From Streptomyces mirabilis (lineage in GTDB: Bacteria > Actinomycetota > Actinomycetes > Streptomycetales > Streptomycetaceae): 64,000 nucleotides of DNA. The translations under genes were made by a program, and so were the position numbers. The stretch lies in assembly GCF_018310535.1 (NCBI RefSeq), contig NZ_CP074103.1, positions 62,001 through 126,000 on the forward strand. Direction: 5' to 3'. Shown piece after piece: positions 60,755 to 64,000 of the stretch. Within the stretch, counting starts at the first letter, position 1, and every line of letters starts with the position of its first letter. The notes under the pieces are model-generated. The model did not search any database and was not told the DNA's origin. It saw only the letters and a program-made list of their open reading frames with translations.

Positions 60755-60794
60755 GGAAGGTGGGGACTACCGGTCCCGGTAGCCCCCACCTTCC
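60755..60794. terminator. Long hairpin downstream of csoR2
   Basis: GGAAGGTGGGG and CCCCACCTTCC, with CTACCGG and CCGGTAG nested inside, form an almost continuous 18-bp stem with a 2-nt loop, 127 bp after the csoR stop. It probably ends that transcript. The rest of 60629-61162 holds no gene I can support. Confidence 0.6.
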
Positions 60795-61162
60795 GCGGTG
60801 GGGCGTGCTTGATCAGCCCCACGCACGGGCCATGACGAGGAGACGGCGGTACGGATCGTCGTAAGGGGCCCTGAGGCCGATCGCCCACGGCCCGGCAATC
60901 CTCGGATCGCCGAGACCGAGTCGGCCGGCTGCGCGTTCCGGCCCGGTGGGGCTGTGACAGCAAGGGCCCGGCGCGACCGACTGCCTGCGGGAGCACTCGG
61001 TTCCCGCATCGCCTGGGGGAAATAGCCCCGGCGGGTCCGGCCAGCGTAGCCGGGGTGATCAGCGTCGATGTATCTGCGGTCCTGGCCGGACCGGGCGGTG
61101 TTGACGCCCCGGAGCAGGCGGGGCGCGCAGCCCGATGGGCGTGTCCCTGTCCAGGCGCCCGG

Positions 61163-61453
61163 TCAGTGGGCGTGGGCCGAAGCGCGGCCGGAGAGGGTGT
61201 AGCCGGCGTTGCCGATCGCGGCGCCGATGAGAGCGTCACTCGGCTCGGCGGTGGAGACCACCGTTACCAGGCCAGTGGCGGCATCGGCCTTCACCGCTTG
61301 CACACCGTCCATGGCGGAGACGGCCGCGGAGATGGACTGCTCGCAGTGACCGCAGGTCATACCGGTGACGGTGTACACGGTGGTGATGCCGGCAGCGAAC
61401 GCGATGTCGGTCCCGCCGTCGGAATGGTGTCCCTCGGAGCTGCAGCACGACAT
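61163..61453 (-). CDS. copZ: CopZ-type copper chaperone
   Basis: A 96-residue protein. The HMA domain has 'TVTGMTCGHCEQSISAAVSA' with the Cys-x-x-Cys copper site, and 'VQAVKADAATGLVTVVSTAE'. The N-terminal extension 'MSCCSSEGHHSDGG' adds Cys and His residues, an extra possible metal site. CAGGAGATACCCAC precedes the ATG. Two CsoR-type sites lie upstream. No ATPase gene follows, so it delivers Cu(I) to a pump encoded elsewhere, possibly that at 26114. Confidence 0.92.
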   Translation of the reverse strand: MSCCSSEGHHSDGGTDIAFAAGITTVYTVTGMTCGHCEQSISAAVSAMDGVQAVKADAATGLVTVVSTAEPSDALIGAAIGNAGYTLSGRASAHAH

Positions 61454-61482
61454 GTGGGTATCTCCTGGTGGCACGAAATCGA

Positions 61483-61534
61483 AATACCCGGACGGGGTAT
61501 TCGCGTGAGGCCCTTGTATACCCCCTACCCGTAT
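61483..61534. promoter_or_regulatory. Two CsoR-type operators upstream of copZ
   Basis: AATACCC-GGACG-GGGTATT (61483-61501) is a perfect 7-bp-arm palindrome, and ATACCCCCTACCCGTAT (61518-61534) is a second site of the same type. Both precede copZ, so copper-inducible control is highly likely. Confidence 0.75.
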
Positions 61535-62588
61535 TGATTCGCAAGGGTCGCGCGAGGGGAGGCTGGGTCTCGTGGCGGCAGGGCGACTGCGACTCACACG
61601 GGCAGGCCCTTGCGGCGGCCACACCCAGCCGAAAAGTCGCCCAGCCATCCGGAGGCCGACGCTACGCAAGCAGCTGCCGCTATACGGAGGAGCTGCAGGT
61701 GGCGTTCAACGCCGGGCGATCTCTTTGCCGAGTAATCGCCTGCCGTAGGCCTTACTGGCGCACGGCGAATTCGTGAGCGTACTGAGGATTGGCCACCCGC
61801 GTCCTGAGAATCGCGAATGTGTGTCGAGGCCTCGCCAAGGGCAGGTCGGCGGGCTAGTGTGCCGGTCGCAGCCCAAGATACGGGGCGGGGGTATCCGAAT
61901 CTGTCTGACACGAGGAGGAGCGGTGCCTGCTGGCCGGCAGGCACCGGCCACCTTCCCGGCGGCCGGAGGGCTGGTGCTGACCTTGGCCGAGTTTGCCCGC
62001 CCCGGCCTGGGTGGACCTGCAGAAGACGCTCACAAACCCCGATCTCGGAGTGCCGTCCACCTGGTTCGGGCTGCTGATGGCGGCAGACCGGGAATTCGCC
62101 CTGGGGCCGGGGCAGCCGGGCTGTGCGAGCCGCTGACGGATCAGAGGGCCGAGTTGAAGGGAGGAAGTGCCGGGAAGCAAGCGCAAGAACGTGCCGGGGC
62201 GACCCCAGGCACCCATCTGGCGAGCGGTGATACGTCGCTGGACGCCGACGTTCGTACCGTGGCCCTTCGACCGGGCGTCATCTCTCGGGTGCAACCCAGC
62301 TGACAGCAGCAGATCTTCTTCTCGGTCACAGAGTTCCGCGTCACCACCTGCAACAGGCTGATGCGGAACCTGGTGGACCAGACCAAGGTGACCTCGGTGA
62401 CGCAGTCCCGGAGCACGCCGGGCCGGTCAATTTCGGCCGGGTTGCCGGGGATGCCCCTGTGAACGCGGTGAGCCCTGTGGACCTCGTGCCTCCGTCGCCG
62501 GCGCCGGGAGCGGCCCTCGTTGTGGTCACCCATACCCCCCACATCCTGAATTCGCCCCAGCGTGACGGGCGAAGGAGAGAGAGTTTCC
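61535..62588. other. Long stretch without a supported gene, probable remnants
   Basis: Several plus-strand pieces read like protein: 'LPAPAWVDLQKTLTNPDLGV' with 'PSTWFGLLMAADREFALGPG' near 61995-62130, and 'FFSVTEFRVTTCNRLMRNLV' with 'DQTKVTSVTQSR' near 62310-62405, the latter preceded by an in-frame TGA. I do not recognise them; they look like a broken gene or genes. A good ribosome site precedes a GTG at 61923, but its frame is not convincing. Confidence 0.4.
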
Positions 62589-63782
62589 ATGCGTAATCGA
62601 CGACCCCGCGACCGCCGCCGCCGGATGAGCAAGCCGCGTCTCGCCATGTTCACGGCGCTCGCCGTGATCGGCGGGGGCGGCCTGTTCGGTCTGGTGGGCC
62701 AGAGTGCCTTCGCGCACCAGACCGGACAGCAGCGCGGAACCGGCGCCCAACAAGGGAGCCACGTCCTCCGCGGCCCCGGTGGTGTCCAGAGGGGAGGCCA
62801 GGGCGGCAACAACCGGCACCGCGGCAACCAGAACAACGGCAACAACGGCCAGGCCACAGCGTCACCGTCACCATCGGCCACGTCGACCGTCATCGGTCCT
62901 CTGGCCAGTGACTTCGTCGACATCACGAAGGTCGCCCCGAACGTCCGGAACAACGCTCCGAGGAAGGGGGCGAATGCCTCTTCCGGTACCTTCAGCTCCC
63001 GCTGCGGTGTCAATGCGGAGGGCCAGCACAACCCGGACAACGTGATCGTGGCCCCGGGCGTCGCGGACGGCGCCCAGCACACCCACGACTACGTCGGCAA
63101 CGTCAAGGTGGACAACACCTCGAGCAACGGCACGCTGGCCGCGCAGGGCACCTCCTGCACCAACGGCGACCAGTCCGCGTACTACTGGCCGGTCCTGCGC
63201 GACCAGACGAAGCAGGGCGCGGACGCCAATCAGAAGGGCGGCGGCGCCGAGGGCAACATAGGTTCCGTCCTCACCCCGGCCTCAATCCAGATCACTTTCA
63301 AGGGCAACCCCACCAGCAAGGTGACCGCGATGCCGCGCTTCCTGCGGGTCATCACCGGTGACGCCAAGGCGTTCACCAACGGCACCAAGAACGCCAACGC
63401 CTCCTGGTCCTGCACCGGTTTCGAGAACAAGGTCCAGCTCAAGGACAAGTACCCGATCTGCCCGGCCGGCAGCAAGGTGGTCCGCAGCTTCGCGTTCTCC
63501 AGCTGCTGGGACGGCAGGAACATCGACAGCGCCGACCACCGCTCCCACATCGTCGGCGCCGACCCGAACACCGGAGCCTGCCCGCAGGGCTTCAAAGCTG
63601 TGCCGCAGCTGACCGAGCGGCTGACCTTCACGGAGCCGAACCGGACCAGGTTCGCGGTCGACTCCTTCCCCGGCCAGCAGCACGCCCCGGTCACCGACCA
63701 CGCCGACTTCATCAACGTCATGAGTGACCAGCTCATGCGGCAGGCGGTGAACTGCATCAACTCCGGTCGGCGTTGCGGCTGA
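62589..63782 (+). CDS. Secreted DUF1996 protein
   Basis: A 397-residue exported protein: basic N terminus, signal helix ('MFTALAVIGGGGLFGLVGQS', cut near AFAHQ), an Asn/Gly/Gln-rich linker, then from about residue 130 a DUF1996 domain: 'FSSRCGVNAEGQHNPDNVIV', 'PGVADGAQHTHDYVGN', 'SAYYWPVLRDQ', 'SFAFSSCWDGRNIDSADHRS'. Conserved Cys residues probably form disulfides, and the conserved His/Asp residues may bind a ligand. Function unknown. A terminator hairpin follows. Confidence 0.85.
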   Translation: MRNRRPRDRRRRMSKPRLAMFTALAVIGGGGLFGLVGQSAFAHQTGQQRGTGAQQGSHVLRGPGGVQRGGQGGNNRHRGNQNNGNNGQATASPSPSATSTVIGPLASDFVDITKVAPNVRNNAPRKGANASSGTFSSRCGVNAEGQHNPDNVIVAPGVADGAQHTHDYVGNVKVDNTSSNGTLAAQGTSCTNGDQSAYYWPVLRDQTKQGADANQKGGGAEGNIGSVLTPASIQITFKGNPTSKVTAMPRFLRVITGDAKAFTNGTKNANASWSCTGFENKVQLKDKYPICPAGSKVVRSFAFSSCWDGRNIDSADHRSHIVGADPNTGACPQGFKAVPQLTERLTFTEPNRTRFAVDSFPGQQHAPVTDHADFINVMSDQLMRQAVNCINSGRRCG

Positions 63783-63850
63783 CCGGACGTCCTCCACACC
63801 GCTGTCCCGGCCTGCCACACCAACCGGTGGGCCGGGGCACCAGCCTGGGA

Positions 63851-63882
63851 AACCGCCGACGCTGCCGTTCGCGTCGGCGGTT
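63851..63882. terminator. Terminator after the DUF1996 gene
   Basis: AACCGCCGACGC and GCGTCGGCGGTT form a perfect 12-bp stem with an 8-nt loop, 69 bp after the stop. The remaining bases to the window end hold no gene I can support. Confidence 0.65.
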
Positions 63883-64000
63883 GAGCGAGCGGACTGCGAG
63901 CACAGCTGAGGCCTGTGCCTGCCCGGTGCCGGATGCCCTGGCGCCATTCCTCGGACCTGCTCAGCTCGCACATTCAGTCTCCTACACTGCTTAGGCGTCT

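Noticed and set aside
62268..62405. TGA read-through or selenocysteine in the piece before DUF1996
   Set aside because: No selenocysteine insertion structure or family match; a decayed gene is simpler.

Overview
The window looks like an accessory region of a high-GC actinomycete, almost certainly a Streptomyces or close relative. GC is very high throughout, starts are often ATG or GTG with purine-rich ribosome binding sites, genes are coupled by ATGA, GTGA or TGATG overlaps, and the product families (actinobacterial CsoR, KimA-type permease, PspA/PspAA/HtpX cluster, DUF1996, Rv1733c-like protein, dormancy-type proteins) are typical of that group. Gene decay is common, as expected of a chromosome arm, linear plasmid or genomic island.

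Layout. 0-8.5 kb is a mobile-element zone: a tyrosine integrase coupled to the start of a second protein cut by the window edge, a divergent Mom-like (DNA-modification family) gene, small unknown genes with an AT-rich palindromic operator, a DDE-type transposase coupled to a recombinase-fold protein that lacks the usual catalytic residues, a tRNA-like sequence, and winged-helix/HTH regulators. 9-12 kb holds two pieces of a decayed release factor 3 gene on either side of an intact SAM methyltransferase. 12.4-15.4 kb has an SMR transporter and a nitrilase-NUDIX fusion.

15.5-26 kb is largely a minus-strand block: KimA-like K+ permease, DUF3533 membrane protein, DUF302 protein, a P1B ATPase with an unusual CPD motif, a cytochrome b operon, a DMT transporter and a SHOCT protein. 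Divergent from it, 26.1-36.5 kb is a plus-strand operon-like run: a cupredoxin-Cu ATPase-YHS fusion, FtsH, a TreT-YHS fusion, GalT, an LPG-synthase-like membrane protein and oleate hydratase.

36.5-47.5 kb mixes small membrane proteins, an isoprenylcysteine-methyltransferase-like protein, a CopD-like protein, UspA and an Rv1733c-like protein with many decayed genes (ABC1 kinase, CBS, cupredoxin, M48, general stress protein, DevS-like kinase, Acg-type nitroreductase, Hsp20, DUF3533). The gene types resemble a DevR/DosR (OsdR) dormancy regulon, and a 14-bp promoter element, GGTCGGCCCCTGCC, recurs upstream of several intact genes.

47.5-64 kb is mostly metal and envelope stress: CsoR, a TerC-like DUF475 protein, the pspA-pspAA-htpX cluster, an OmpR-type two-component system, a multicopper oxidase, a TetR/hydrolase pair divergent from a sulfite-oxidase-family protein, a truncated cupredoxin lipoprotein, a second CsoR, CopZ, and a secreted DUF1996 protein. 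Several CsoR-like operators suggest that copper and redox stress is the unifying theme, with copper export, copper chaperoning, cuproenzymes and membrane-stress repair working together. These regulatory links are inferred from sequence only.
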